From Thiodiazotropha sp040506705 (GTDB lineage Bacteria > Pseudomonadota > Gammaproteobacteria > Chromatiales > Chromatiaceae), in assembly GCA_040506705.1 (NCBI GenBank), contig JBEVWG010000057.1:1-64000 (forward strand): 64,000 nt of DNA, written 5' to 3'. Positions 15,977 to 26,147 of this stretch are shown here, one piece after another. The first letter of the stretch is position 1; the number at the start of each line of letters is the position of its first letter. Made by a program: the position numbers and the translations under genes. The notes below the pieces were generated by a model. It did not search any database. It was not told the origin of the DNA and worked only from the letters and a program-made list of their open reading frames with translations.

Positions 15977-17045
15977 CGAAGTCCTCTTTGGTGTGATCAG
16001 GTGCTTCACACATCATCACAACCTTATTGAGTTTCTTTGAGTAGGCGGTGTGGTCAGCATTGAAGATTTCGATCTCCATGGCACCAGCAGGAACCTCTTC
16101 CTCAAAAATAGTTTGAGCGTCAAAGGCACCGTAGTAGTCACCCACACCAGCATGATCACGACCGATAATGAAGTGGGTTGCGCCCATGTTCTGGCGGAAA
16201 TAGGCATGCAGTACCGCCTCTCTTGGGCCAGCATAGAGCATGTCAAATCCATACCCGGTCACCATTGCGCTGTTAGGTGGGAAATAGAGTTCCACCATCT
16301 TGCGAATCGCCGCATCACGCACAGGCGCAGGAATATCACCCTTCTTCAGCTTGCCAAGGAGCATGTGGATTACCAAGCCATCACAGCCGAGTCGATCCAT
16401 AGCGATATGGCACAGCTCTTCATGAGCCAGATGCATCGGGTTACGGGTCTGGAAAGCAACAACCTTACTCCAGCCACGCTCCTGAATCTCATTACGAATC
16501 TCAACTGCAGTACGGAAAGTATCCGGAAAATCAGCCTGAAAATATGAGAAATTCAAAACTTGAATGGGGCCAGAGAGTGCAATGCGCCCCTGGTTGTTGA
16601 ATGCAGAGACGCCAGGATGGTCTGAATCGGTTGTACGATAGACCTTCTCAGTCATCACTGCCATCTGTTCGTCACTGACGGTCTCAATCGATTCGATATC
16701 CATTACTGCCAGTACAGGGTTGCCTTCCATATTGGGATCCCTGAGCGCAATACGCTTGGCATCACCTATCGCATCTGTACTCTCCACCAGGCAGAGTACA
16801 GGTACGGGAAAGAAGCTGCCATCAGTAAGGGTCATCTTCTCAGAAGCACCCATCGCATCCGCAACTGACATATAGCCCTTCAGCGGATTGAAATAGCCTG
16901 CACCCATCATTACCGCATTACCTGCAGCCTGGGAGCTGATCACTACTGAGGGTAGGGATTCGGCCTCATGAGAGAGCTTATGGTGTGAATCGGGGTCATA
17001 GACAAACAAAGGTTGTAGTTCTGAGGAACCAACAGGGTTGATCAT
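15858..17045 (-). CDS. sat: Sulfate adenylyltransferase (ATP sulfurylase), Sat type
   Basis: 395 residues, the length of single-subunit Sat enzymes. The nucleotide motifs FQTRNPMHLAH (QTRNPMH at 199-205) and IIGRDHAGVGDYYG (GRDHAG at 295-300) are intact. In sulfur-oxidising bacteria Sat runs in the direction APS plus pyrophosphate to ATP plus sulfate, after APS reductase; in reducers it activates sulfate. No aprAB, dsr or PAPS genes are in the window, so direction is inferred from the family. AAGGAG lies 10 bases before the ATG. A terminator follows the stop, and the 3' end is duplicated upstream of vapBC. Confidence 0.95.
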   Translation of the reverse strand: MINPVGSSELQPLFVYDPDSHHKLSHEAESLPSVVISSQAAGNAVMMGAGYFNPLKGYMSVADAMGASEKMTLTDGSFFPVPVLCLVESTDAIGDAKRIALRDPNMEGNPVLAVMDIESIETVSDEQMAVMTEKVYRTTDSDHPGVSAFNNQGRIALSGPIQVLNFSYFQADFPDTFRTAVEIRNEIQERGWSKVVAFQTRNPMHLAHEELCHIAMDRLGCDGLVIHMLLGKLKKGDIPAPVRDAAIRKMVELYFPPNSAMVTGYGFDMLYAGPREAVLHAYFRQNMGATHFIIGRDHAGVGDYYGAFDAQTIFEEEVPAGAMEIEIFNADHTAYSKKLNKVVMMCEAPDHTKEDFVLLSGTKVREMLGQGIAPPKEFSRPEVAQILMDYYQSVN

Positions 17046-17413
17046 GACGTTTCTTCTCCTTCGTTTTGATCGCTAAATCTGTTTGTCCGATTTGAGCTTA
17101 AATTGAGAACATCAAACCGGATCTGCCCATTTTTGATATGTGGGTTGCATCTTTACGTTTCCCTGCCACATATAAGACAGTTTCTTAAAAATGCAATATA
17201 AACCACTGTTTTTTATTAAATAATACGAGCGTTACTTGCTCATACCTCTACTCAAACAGCCCATACCCTACCACAACAAGGAGTTATACAACCCAAGTAA
17301 TTTTTTATGTGCTCAGCAAAATATCTGCTCTCAAATGGGCAAGCTGCCACTTGGCACTGTTTCGATTTTTCTTCTGCTCACGCATAGCCCTCTCTATCTC
17401 TAGGAATCCAGGC
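17046..17413. other. Spacer between recD and sat
   Basis: 368 bases holding the sat leader and the end of the rec operon. On the minus strand TTGCAT, 16 bases and TATATG (near 17170-17200) could be a weak sat promoter. A 26-codon frame at 17305-17385 (minus) has no convincing support. No RNA gene or strong terminator was recognised. Confidence 0.4.
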
Positions 17414-19282
17414 TCAATCCTGATGGGCCCGTCTCAGAAGATCGGCCAATCCACTATGGCGTTGCAAACCTCTCTTTATAGCCACTCTGAAGATGGCTTC
17501 TGTAGCAACCAGGCTGAATTGTTGTTTTGATCGTGTTACGGCGGTATAGATCAGCTCGCGGCATAGAACAGGGGTGTCACGTTTTGGAAGATGGAGCAGT
17601 ACCCGTTGAAACTCAGATCCCTGACTTTTGTGTACAGTGAGCGCATAGACAGTCTCGCAATAGGGCAGACGGGATGGTGAAACCCAACGTATGGCACCAT
17701 CCGAGCCGGCAAAAGCAACGGCTAACTCTTCGGGCTGATCGGGATGAGGCAGCACTATCCCTGTTTCACCATTATAGAGATTCAGCTGATAGTCATTTCG
17801 TGTCAGCATCACTGGGCGTCCGATATACCAGAGCTTGTTCTCCTGGATATAGCCCATCTCTTTCAATCGATCGGTTATCCCTTGATTGAGCTGTATTACA
17901 CCGGAAGGCCCCTCTCTCAAAGCAGAGAGAATGCGAAATGAGTGCAGAATATCGAAAAGTCGATCGACAGTGGCGCCCAACTTAAGTTGATCAAACAGGC
18001 CAGCAAAATGAGCCGCCCCCAGCGCAATGGTCTGCTGCTCATCCTCCAACCAACCTGTCTCATGGTCAGCATCTTCTCTGTGAAGGAGTTTGATCGCAGC
18101 CTCAACATCCCCCTGGTTGATCGCATTTGCGAGTCTGCCGATGGAACTCTCCTCAGAAAAACGGTAACTATGGCGCAATAGCGCCACGCTGTTACTCAAC
18201 CCATTCCCAGACATGGATGGACTATCAACAGGTTGACCAGTGAGCTGTGAAAGGCTGTGGGCAAATACCTGATCCGGCCCTTCACAATCAGAACAGATAT
18301 CACCAAGTACCGAACCCGCCTCTACTGAAGAGAGCTGATTGCGATCACCCAACAGAATCAGTCTGGCGCTCATGGGGAGGGCATCCAGTAGCTTCGCCAT
18401 CAATGCCACATCAACCATTGAAGCTTCATCCAGGATCAGCACATCCAGTAATAGCGGATGGTCATGATGGTGCCTGAAACCAGTACCCTGGTGTGATATC
18501 CCAAGCATTCGGTGCAGAGTCGAGGCCTCTTCGGGGATTGCATCAAGCTGCTCCTGGGGCAAGGGCAATTTTGCCTTCGACTCTCTGATGGACTGCTGCA
18601 GCCGGGCTGCTGCCATGCCAGTGGGTGCTGCCAGTCCGATACGCAGATTTTGACCACCAGGCTGTTGGCGTAACAACGCCACAATACGTACAACGGTTGA
18701 GGTCTTACCTGTCCCCGGTCCACCAGAGATAACGGTGAGATTTGACAATATAGCAGTGGCAGCTGCGCACTTTTGCCAATCTGTGGTCTGCCCTTGTGGG
18801 GTTTGAAACAGAATATCGAGATCCTCACTCAATTTTTTTTCATCAATTGAGGCTGGTCTCTGCTGTTCACGGGATAGAAGCACGCCAGCCAGACGCTGTT
18901 CATAATCCCAGTAGCGATGGAGATAGAGCCTGTTGTTCTCATCCAATACAAGTGGCTGCCAGAGAACGGGCTCCCCTACTACACCACTGCTCAATAGTTC
19001 CGAGCGCCACTCTTCCATTGCCGGGAACTTCACTACCAGCCCATCGGCCGGAGTGATTTCCGATTCAGCAAGTTCATCCAAATCAAGACAGACATGCCCT
19101 TCATGTGTCGCGCGGCAGCTCAATGCGACAGCCAATGCCAGATTCAGACTGGGACTTTCCGCTTCTGAAAGCAGAAAAAGCGCCATGTAATAGTCCAGGT
19201 CACCAATCACTTTATGTTGGCGCAACGCCTTCAAAAAGTCTCCCAGCTCCTGCTGTTTTTGAAATTCAGGCCATAGATTCAA
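17414..19282 (-). CDS. recD: Exodeoxyribonuclease V alpha subunit RecD
   Basis: 622 residues. RecD is the 5'-3' helicase motor of RecBCD. The P-loop VISGGPGTGKTSTV, the DEAS box in LILDEASMVD, GDRNQLSSVEAGSVLGD and the C-terminal VHKSQGSEF segment are superfamily 1B helicase motifs. It is the last gene of the recC-recB-recD operon and its start overlaps the recB stop by four bases, so the subunits are probably coupled in translation. With RecB and RecC it processes double-strand breaks and degrades foreign linear DNA. Nothing unusual was seen. Confidence 0.95.
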   Translation of the reverse strand: MNLWPEFQKQQELGDFLKALRQHKVIGDLDYYMALFLLSEAESPSLNLALAVALSCRATHEGHVCLDLDELAESEITPADGLVVKFPAMEEWRSELLSSGVVGEPVLWQPLVLDENNRLYLHRYWDYEQRLAGVLLSREQQRPASIDEKKLSEDLDILFQTPQGQTTDWQKCAAATAILSNLTVISGGPGTGKTSTVVRIVALLRQQPGGQNLRIGLAAPTGMAAARLQQSIRESKAKLPLPQEQLDAIPEEASTLHRMLGISHQGTGFRHHHDHPLLLDVLILDEASMVDVALMAKLLDALPMSARLILLGDRNQLSSVEAGSVLGDICSDCEGPDQVFAHSLSQLTGQPVDSPSMSGNGLSNSVALLRHSYRFSEESSIGRLANAINQGDVEAAIKLLHREDADHETGWLEDEQQTIALGAAHFAGLFDQLKLGATVDRLFDILHSFRILSALREGPSGVIQLNQGITDRLKEMGYIQENKLWYIGRPVMLTRNDYQLNLYNGETGIVLPHPDQPEELAVAFAGSDGAIRWVSPSRLPYCETVYALTVHKSQGSEFQRVLLHLPKRDTPVLCRELIYTAVTRSKQQFSLVATEAIFRVAIKRGLQRHSGLADLLRRAHQD

Positions 19283-22200
19283 AGCTGGCCTCCAATCAGA
19301 TTATCCAATGCCTCGATGAACTCGGCGGGTGGTCGTTCCTGCAATATTCCCAACTGATGATCACCATCCGGGTGCATTCCTCGAAGAAACAGATAGAAGA
19401 CACCACCAAAATGGCGGTCATAGCTATAGTCTGGAATACGCAGCCGCAAATAACGATGCAGAGCCAAGGTATAGAGCACATATTGCAGCGAGTAGTGATG
19501 TCCCACCATGGCCTGGGCCAGTGCCTGTTTGTGATAGGCCGGGTAGTCTGCTCCCAGCCAGTTCGACTTATAGTCTGCCAGGTAGTAGCGTCCCTGAACC
19601 TCAAATACCAAATCGATATATCCCTTGATGAAGCCATCAACTGAGGCACTGTTTACTACTCCCAAGCCTTCAAGTAGACCTGGGGTATCACTAAAACTGC
19701 ATTTATCGGCCAGAGCATATATCTGATTGGTGTTAAATGCCTTAATCGGAAAATGAAATGACATTTCATTCAGGCGCTGCTTGTTAGAAACATCCCCTAA
19801 TCTGATACCCTCCCCGGATAGTGGCGTCTGCAGCAGAGCCAACATCCACTCTACGACTACAGCGCTCCAGCAGGAGTCAATACCAAACAGCTGAAGCTTC
19901 TCCCCTACCAACCCCTCCACTGCGTGAAGGTCAGGTTGATTAAAATCGAGCTCTTCAAGAATCGCATGCAGACAACTACCTGGCCCAGAACCTCTGGGAA
20001 AGCCATGCACATCCATTTTCTCTTCAAATTCCGCAGCAGAAGAACCGGCTGAGACCAAACCATCATGATCCGGTAGATCCTCTGGCAATCCTGCAACCAA
20101 TGAAGAGAAACTTGATACTTGCAAGTGCTTGGGGATTCGAATCGATAGTTGTCTTGCCGGATTAAGCTCCGGTGGCAGTGCCAAAGGCATTTGCCCCTCG
20201 ACCTCGAATTCAGGCATCGGGATGATCTCAATCGTACCTTGTGCTGATTCAGATAACATCGCCAGCCGCTGCTCATCCTGTTTCTGTTCTAATGCCTTTG
20301 CTGCTGCCTGCCAATCACTCAATTCATCACTCGGCTGGTGTAATCCACCACTATGCAACAACCAACACAATGCAGATTGACGACTCGATTTATTCAATCC
20401 CCAGGGTAGATAACAGCGAAAGCGCGAACGGGTCAGTGCCACGTAGGCCAAACGAAGGTTTTCTGCCTGAACCTCATATTGGCGATAGTTAAAGTTTTTA
20501 GATAAACGTTCAGGTCCAAGCTCAAGGGTTGGTGCATCGTTAGCTGCTGGATCATGAAAAAGAAAGGGTTTATTAGAATTCATTTCGACAGACTCATCCC
20601 ACAAATAGGGACAGAATACGATACCGTACTCCAATCCCTTGCTGTGGTGCATTGTGTCAATTCTGACCAGATCCCCATCACTCTCAAGGCGCAACAAACG
20701 CTCCTCATCCTGTGAACTGGATTGGCGTTGATAGCGATACCAGGTAACCAATCCCTCCATCCCTGGTCGCTGAGCACTATCCTGTTGTTGTATCAGTTCC
20801 ACCAAGTGGTAGAGGTTGGTAAGCCGCCGCTCCCCATCCTGATAGTCGAGGAAGCGGTTTTCGACTTCGAATTCGCTCATCAGTCCTCGGAACATGACGA
20901 TAAATCCACTGCTGCGCCATAGCTGATGGTATTCAAAAAAGCGTTTGGAGATCTGGCTTTGCGCCTTTTCGTCAAAATTCAAGTTATCTATCTCTGCCCC
21001 GCGCCATCCAAACAGGAGAGTCGCCAGAGCGGCACGCATTGCACGCTCACGATGGGGTTCCAATAGTGCAATCAAAACCCGCTCCAATGCCTCAGCTTCC
21101 ACACTCAAGTAGACACTCTGTTGGCTGCTGCGGACACTCGATATCCCCTTTGTGCCCAGAGCCGTTGCAATTTGAGCAGCCTGCTTGTGGGTGCGAACAA
21201 GGATCGCAATATCGCTGCCAATCACTTCCCGTTGCCCGATCTTGATTCGCCTTGATGAGGCGGATGTGAGTAGACTGGCAACCTCCGCAGCGGTGGTGTC
21301 AGCCACCCTCTGGCGTAGATCCTCGATTGATTGTGTTGGCTCATCAGGCAGGCGCCAGATCTGCAAGGCCGCCGCTTTTTTATTCCGCTCCGTCAGTTGA
21401 TCCATCTGCCGATCCGCTGACCGGGTTGTGTGGAAGGTGATTCTTGAATCGAAGAAAGGGTGTGGGGAGAAACTGAACAAACTGTTGATGGCAGATACCA
21501 TCTCAGGTGTAGAGCGCCAATTGGTATCCAGACTATGCAGCTTGGCGACACCATTTTCTCTGGCATGCAGATAGGTAAAGATATCGGCGCCACGAAAACT
21601 GTAGATTGCCTGTTTCGGGTCGCCGACCATAAACACTGGCTGATCTGTGGCGTGATAGATACGATCCAATATCTCGTATTGTATCGGATCTGTATCTTGA
21701 AACTCATCCACCAGTGCAGCGCGATAACGCTTACGTAACTTCCCCCCCAATTCTCCTGAGTGATCTTTTTGCAATGCTATTTGAAGTTGCAGCAGCAGAT
21801 CATCATAGGACCACTCTGCGGATTCTGCCTGGCGTTTCGGCAACTCCGCCATCATGTACTCATACATGGCACCTTGCCATGCCACCAGAGCCTGTTTAAA
21901 AGCAGCTATGCAGGCCTCAGCAATTGGCAGATAGTTTTCCAGCGCTTGGAAAAAAGGGTGTTGAGGGGGAGACTTGCCCGCCTTAACTGCTGCCTGTATG
22001 ACTTGTGGCGTGAATCGCTCCACTTTTTCGAACGGTGCTACATAGATATTCCCATTCAGCCACAGATCCATACTATTGCACCAACCGGTCACCCATTTGG
22101 ACTGATAGACCCTGCCATTTAAAACCTGATTGTCACTCAGCAGTTTCTGAATATTATCCCGCTCTGAACTCCAGCCAGAACGAAGCTCAGATAATTTTTC

Positions 22201-22830
22201 CTGCGCCTGGCTCTCAATCGCCTCAATTCCATCAGGCCAGCTTGCAGATCTGACTTCAAGATAAGGTTTACCCAGTGCCGGTTTAAGTCGATTCAGCAGC
22301 TCATCCGGAGTTGCAACCACAGCCTGCAATGCCTCTAAAAAGGGTTGTGATAGGCGTGATACCTCACGACGCCAGAAATCATCTGCAATCTGCTGCAGCC
22401 TGATCGCCTGATCAGGTACAAGTTCAGTATGAAAGGACTGTCCACTTTCAAAGGCAAACTCAGTCAAAACTCGCTGACAAAAACCATGAATCGTAAATAT
22501 TGCTGCTCGATCGAAACTGGCGAGTGCTAAATCCAACTGACGTATGACTCTGGCTTTATCAGCAAGCTTTTGATCCAGAGCAAACAGCAGAGGATCAGAT
22601 GATTCCCCCCCCTGAAACAACTGCCTTGCTTCAATAAGCCGCTGGCGGATTCGGGTTTTCAACTCTGCTGTTGCCGCTTGGGTATAGGTCATCACCAAAA
22701 TCGATTCAGGGCCCATCTCCCGCTCCAGCAAGAGTCTGAGATAGAGACTTGAAAGTGTATGGGTCTTGCCAGTACCAGCGCTGGCTTCGACAAGATTGAC
22801 GCCCTCCAGAGCGACCTCATCAATCTTCAT
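19279..22830 (-). CDS. recB: Exodeoxyribonuclease V beta subunit RecB
   Basis: 1183 residues, normal for RecB. The N-terminal UvrD-like helicase has the P-loop LVEASAGTGKTHTLSSLY at about 12-29, LVDEFQDTDPIQYEI (motif II) and VGDPKQAIYSFRGAD (motif III). The C-terminal nuclease domain has GYIDLVFE and YLADYKSNWLG, the catalytic Asp and Lys of the PD-(D/E)XK fold. RecB is the 3'-5' motor and only nuclease of the complex. The start lies two bases upstream of the recC stop region and the stop overlaps recD, so the three genes form one operon. Confidence 0.96.
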   Translation of the reverse strand: MKIDEVALEGVNLVEASAGTGKTHTLSSLYLRLLLEREMGPESILVMTYTQAATAELKTRIRQRLIEARQLFQGGESSDPLLFALDQKLADKARVIRQLDLALASFDRAAIFTIHGFCQRVLTEFAFESGQSFHTELVPDQAIRLQQIADDFWRREVSRLSQPFLEALQAVVATPDELLNRLKPALGKPYLEVRSASWPDGIEAIESQAQEKLSELRSGWSSERDNIQKLLSDNQVLNGRVYQSKWVTGWCNSMDLWLNGNIYVAPFEKVERFTPQVIQAAVKAGKSPPQHPFFQALENYLPIAEACIAAFKQALVAWQGAMYEYMMAELPKRQAESAEWSYDDLLLQLQIALQKDHSGELGGKLRKRYRAALVDEFQDTDPIQYEILDRIYHATDQPVFMVGDPKQAIYSFRGADIFTYLHARENGVAKLHSLDTNWRSTPEMVSAINSLFSFSPHPFFDSRITFHTTRSADRQMDQLTERNKKAAALQIWRLPDEPTQSIEDLRQRVADTTAAEVASLLTSASSRRIKIGQREVIGSDIAILVRTHKQAAQIATALGTKGISSVRSSQQSVYLSVEAEALERVLIALLEPHRERAMRAALATLLFGWRGAEIDNLNFDEKAQSQISKRFFEYHQLWRSSGFIVMFRGLMSEFEVENRFLDYQDGERRLTNLYHLVELIQQQDSAQRPGMEGLVTWYRYQRQSSSQDEERLLRLESDGDLVRIDTMHHSKGLEYGIVFCPYLWDESVEMNSNKPFLFHDPAANDAPTLELGPERLSKNFNYRQYEVQAENLRLAYVALTRSRFRCYLPWGLNKSSRQSALCWLLHSGGLHQPSDELSDWQAAAKALEQKQDEQRLAMLSESAQGTIEIIPMPEFEVEGQMPLALPPELNPARQLSIRIPKHLQVSSFSSLVAGLPEDLPDHDGLVSAGSSAAEFEEKMDVHGFPRGSGPGSCLHAILEELDFNQPDLHAVEGLVGEKLQLFGIDSCWSAVVVEWMLALLQTPLSGEGIRLGDVSNKQRLNEMSFHFPIKAFNTNQIYALADKCSFSDTPGLLEGLGVVNSASVDGFIKGYIDLVFEVQGRYYLADYKSNWLGADYPAYHKQALAQAMVGHHYSLQYVLYTLALHRYLRLRIPDYSYDRHFGGVFYLFLRGMHPDGDHQLGILQERPPAEFIEALDNLIGGQL

Positions 22831-22831
22831 A

Positions 22832-25800
22832 CTAATCCCACTCCAGGTGAGTCAGCAGTGGTTGAAGCAGTGTCTGGCTGGTCTCTGCAAACGCATCTTG
22901 ATTCAGAGTGTAGCCTTGGTATAGCAGATGATTGTAGGGTTTAAATGCATCTCCCGGATTGTGTGAATTACCGAACCATTTTTTTTCCGCTTCCTGCAGC
23001 GCCTTTTCTCTATCTACCTCTGGATTTTTCTCCATAAAGCGCCATGAAGTTCCGGGATAGAAAGGCAGTGGCGCATTCATTCCTTTCTGGTAGGCATGAA
23101 TCAGTTGCGTCAAAAATTGCTCTGTCTGTTCCACTGGCTTAAAGCGACCTACCCTTTTCGCATCCAGCAAATGAGTCTCAAGAACGACACCTTGTGGCTG
23201 CAGATGATTCAAAACCAAGTGGCGAATCCACTGTTTCAAAATTTGATTGGGATAAAGATTAGATGTGCTGTAGGCCAACATGCCTAAGCAGTTGACCTGT
23301 CGCAGATGACCTCTGAGCCTCACTTTATCAATAGCAATATCAACTTCAAGGGGTTCAGGCAACCACTCTCCCTGGTATGAGCGTACCTGCCCGGCCGTTG
23401 TCTGAGCCTGTTGCAGCATTTGCCCGAAGATTAGTTTGCCTGCATTACCGTGGGGTAGTAGACCTTGTGCATCGAACCGTTCAAACAAACCCTCTGCAAG
23501 ATACTCCTGCAGTAGTAAATCAACGAGTTGATGTTCCAAGTCACTCCGGTCAAAGGATTCTATGGTAAACAGTTCACGCTCTTCAGGCAGCCGCTCTATC
23601 TGATCCAGCTTCAGGCCTAAACGCTCCTGCGCAAAAACCCGTTGCGGGTTTTCAAAAAACTGAATCATCAAATCGAGTTCCACAACTCCCTCGTCGACTT
23701 GCGCCACAAGGGGCTGCTCAATCAAGGGACGATCCATTGCCTTGCCACGACCTACGCGCATGGCAGCTTCTCGCATCTCCTCTGAGAAGCTAAACAGTGT
23801 GCTCTGCTGACGAAAATAGTCCGCTGAAAAGGGTTGCAGAGGATGTTTATGGATGATCTCTGCCAAACCCGCCTCACCCACCATCTGTGTGAGACAGTCA
23901 CGCAATTCTTCAACCACCACCGAGGCGGGCATCGGGCTGTTATCCCGCTGGCTATGGCCCTGATAACTGATCACAAGGCGGTCTCGGGCAGAGAGCAGTG
24001 TCTCCAGAAAGAGATAGCGATCATCCACACGGCGGGATCTATCCCCTGAACGAAACTCCTGCTTCATCAGGTCGAATCCTAATTCATTTTTTTGCCTGGG
24101 AAATACGCCATCATTCATGCCGAGTAGATAGATAACCCGAAAAGGTAGACTGCGCATCGGTGCCAAGGCGCAAACGTTGACACCTCCGCCCAGGAACCCC
24201 CTGTCGAGAGACTGCTTAAAGATCTCTCCAAGCCTGTGCCGAACCACAGCCAGAGAGACAGGCGCTGAAAAGTTTACAGCCACAGCCTCTTGGGTCATCT
24301 GATCAATGGCTTCTCTTACTGCTATCAGTTGCTGCTCAGTCGTTTCATCCAACTGAAAGAACTGCTCTATCACATCGTCTAATCGGGCGTGCCACTGTTG
24401 AGGCGATGCCGACTCTCCAAGCATATGATCCAGGCCGAACACCCCATCACTGAAAGCAAGCAGACCACCTAGCCACTGAGTGGATGAGCCTTCCACAGCA
24501 TCCAACGCAAAAATGCCATGCCAAAGTTGTTCTCCATCTGCGGGGAATGCATAACCCAACATAAGCTGACGTAATCCTGCACGCCAGGTATTTCGTTCCT
24601 CTTCAGGTAGACCGAAATCGAGTTTGTTTGCACCATCCCTCCCCCAGCGAATGGCGGCTTGATCGATCCATTGAGTAATCTGTTCGAACCCCTCCTCATC
24701 CAGCTCAAACCTGCTGCGTATGGCGGGCTGTTCCAACAGACTCAACAAATCGTTCACACCATAGCGGGAACCCGGCAATGCTAAAATTTTCAGCAGCGCC
24801 TCGGCAATCGGATTGGTCTGCTGCATACTGATATCACTGATCCGATAGGGTATTACCGGTCGACTTCCTGGTGTTGAAAACACCGCTTCCAATAAGGATG
24901 CATAGCGATCAATTTCGGGCGTCATAACCAATATTTCATCTGGTCGAAGAGCTGGCAACTCATCCAGTGCTGCCAACAATTGATCATAGAGCACCTCGAC
25001 TTCACGCATCTGGCTATGACAAAGATGCATAGCAATGGAGTGATCGGGCAGAGATCCAGGTTGTGGTGGTTCAAGGGCCAGGATCTGGTTTTGCATTTGA
25101 TGTAGTAGGGTCTGGTCAGACTGGATTTTGAACAGCTCCGTACTACCAGGATCCATTTCATTGATGGCTGCGAAAAAATCCCTACCCTGACGCCCCAAAG
25201 TGGCAAGTAGTGGATGCCCAACATCCAGATAGAGTTCCTCTCCAGTGCCTGTCAGGTTGAGACGAGCCTCCTCTTCAGGTGTGACAATTTCAGCCCAATG
25301 CGCCTCACTCGGATTCAACAGAAACAGATGCACATCCATCCATTCAGACAATTGCTGCAAAATCCCCAAATATCCGGGAGAGAGTGTAGGCACACCAAAA
25401 ATTGAAACTCGAGGATAGTCTTCCTGTGGAAGCTCCCCACTCGCAACGGAGTGGAAAAGTGACTGCTGCAGAGTGACCCAATGCAGGTCGTCCTCAGACA
25501 CCAGTTGCTGCCACAGATCCGCTTGCCACTGATCGCCTGAAATAACCGAGTCACCCTCTTGCCATGACTGAATCCAGTCTGGTCGATAGAGAAGATATTG
25601 GTCAAATAGAGTAGCCAGATATTGCGCCAACTGAAACTGGCGTAGCTCTCCGCCTTGGGAGAGATATTGTCTGACCTCAGCATATGCGGGTCGCTGACAC
25701 TGAGTCGACAACAGCCCATGTATCCGCCATGTCAGACTTTTTGGCTGATAGCCATCCTGATGGGGAACCTTGGGCAGCAATTTTTCGAACAGCTGCCAAA

Positions 25801-26002
25801 GAAAACTGGCGGGAAGGGGAAAATCCAGGTTTGCACAGATGCCCAATCGACTGGCAATCTGCAGTGATAACCAGCGCCCCATACCTGGATGTTGCACCAC
25901 GATCTGCTCTTTCTGCAGTGGTGCGGCGACAGGTTCGGAAAGCAACTGTGCAAGTTGCTGTGCCAAAACCTCAAGCTGATTGGATTGATAGAGCCTCAAC
26001 AT
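22832..26002 (-). CDS. recC: Exodeoxyribonuclease V gamma subunit RecC
   Basis: 1056 residues starting MLRLYQSNQLEVLAQQLAQLL. RecC holds the complex together, splits the duplex and reads the Chi sequence; its helicase-like domains lack catalytic motifs. Recognisable family segments are VQHPGMGRWLSLQIA near residue 35, and VYLLGMNDGVFPRQ with DDRYLFLETLLSARDRLVISY in the middle. It is the first gene of the rec operon. The start is separated by 145 bases from the HDOD gene, a stretch that contains only short weak inverted repeats, so the operon promoter probably lies there or within the upstream gene. Confidence 0.95.
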   Translation of the reverse strand: MLRLYQSNQLEVLAQQLAQLLSEPVAAPLQKEQIVVQHPGMGRWLSLQIASRLGICANLDFPLPASFLWQLFEKLLPKVPHQDGYQPKSLTWRIHGLLSTQCQRPAYAEVRQYLSQGGELRQFQLAQYLATLFDQYLLYRPDWIQSWQEGDSVISGDQWQADLWQQLVSEDDLHWVTLQQSLFHSVASGELPQEDYPRVSIFGVPTLSPGYLGILQQLSEWMDVHLFLLNPSEAHWAEIVTPEEEARLNLTGTGEELYLDVGHPLLATLGRQGRDFFAAINEMDPGSTELFKIQSDQTLLHQMQNQILALEPPQPGSLPDHSIAMHLCHSQMREVEVLYDQLLAALDELPALRPDEILVMTPEIDRYASLLEAVFSTPGSRPVIPYRISDISMQQTNPIAEALLKILALPGSRYGVNDLLSLLEQPAIRSRFELDEEGFEQITQWIDQAAIRWGRDGANKLDFGLPEEERNTWRAGLRQLMLGYAFPADGEQLWHGIFALDAVEGSSTQWLGGLLAFSDGVFGLDHMLGESASPQQWHARLDDVIEQFFQLDETTEQQLIAVREAIDQMTQEAVAVNFSAPVSLAVVRHRLGEIFKQSLDRGFLGGGVNVCALAPMRSLPFRVIYLLGMNDGVFPRQKNELGFDLMKQEFRSGDRSRRVDDRYLFLETLLSARDRLVISYQGHSQRDNSPMPASVVVEELRDCLTQMVGEAGLAEIIHKHPLQPFSADYFRQQSTLFSFSEEMREAAMRVGRGKAMDRPLIEQPLVAQVDEGVVELDLMIQFFENPQRVFAQERLGLKLDQIERLPEERELFTIESFDRSDLEHQLVDLLLQEYLAEGLFERFDAQGLLPHGNAGKLIFGQMLQQAQTTAGQVRSYQGEWLPEPLEVDIAIDKVRLRGHLRQVNCLGMLAYSTSNLYPNQILKQWIRHLVLNHLQPQGVVLETHLLDAKRVGRFKPVEQTEQFLTQLIHAYQKGMNAPLPFYPGTSWRFMEKNPEVDREKALQEAEKKWFGNSHNPGDAFKPYNHLLYQGYTLNQDAFAETSQTLLQPLLTHLEWD

Positions 26003-26147
26003 GAGGCCGTATTCTACCCTGCTTTAGACTCAATACCTGAGTCTTATAAAAAAAAATGAAATAAACTACAGATCCCCAGTTTTAGCTCTCCAGATCATTG
26101 GATCTGTTTGACCTGCAATAGGCGCTACGATCGTGTGGTGCTTCAGA

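Noticed and set aside
17305..17385. 26-codon minus-strand frame just after recD
   Set aside because: Too short, ribosome-site spacing too tight and no supporting promoter or terminator.
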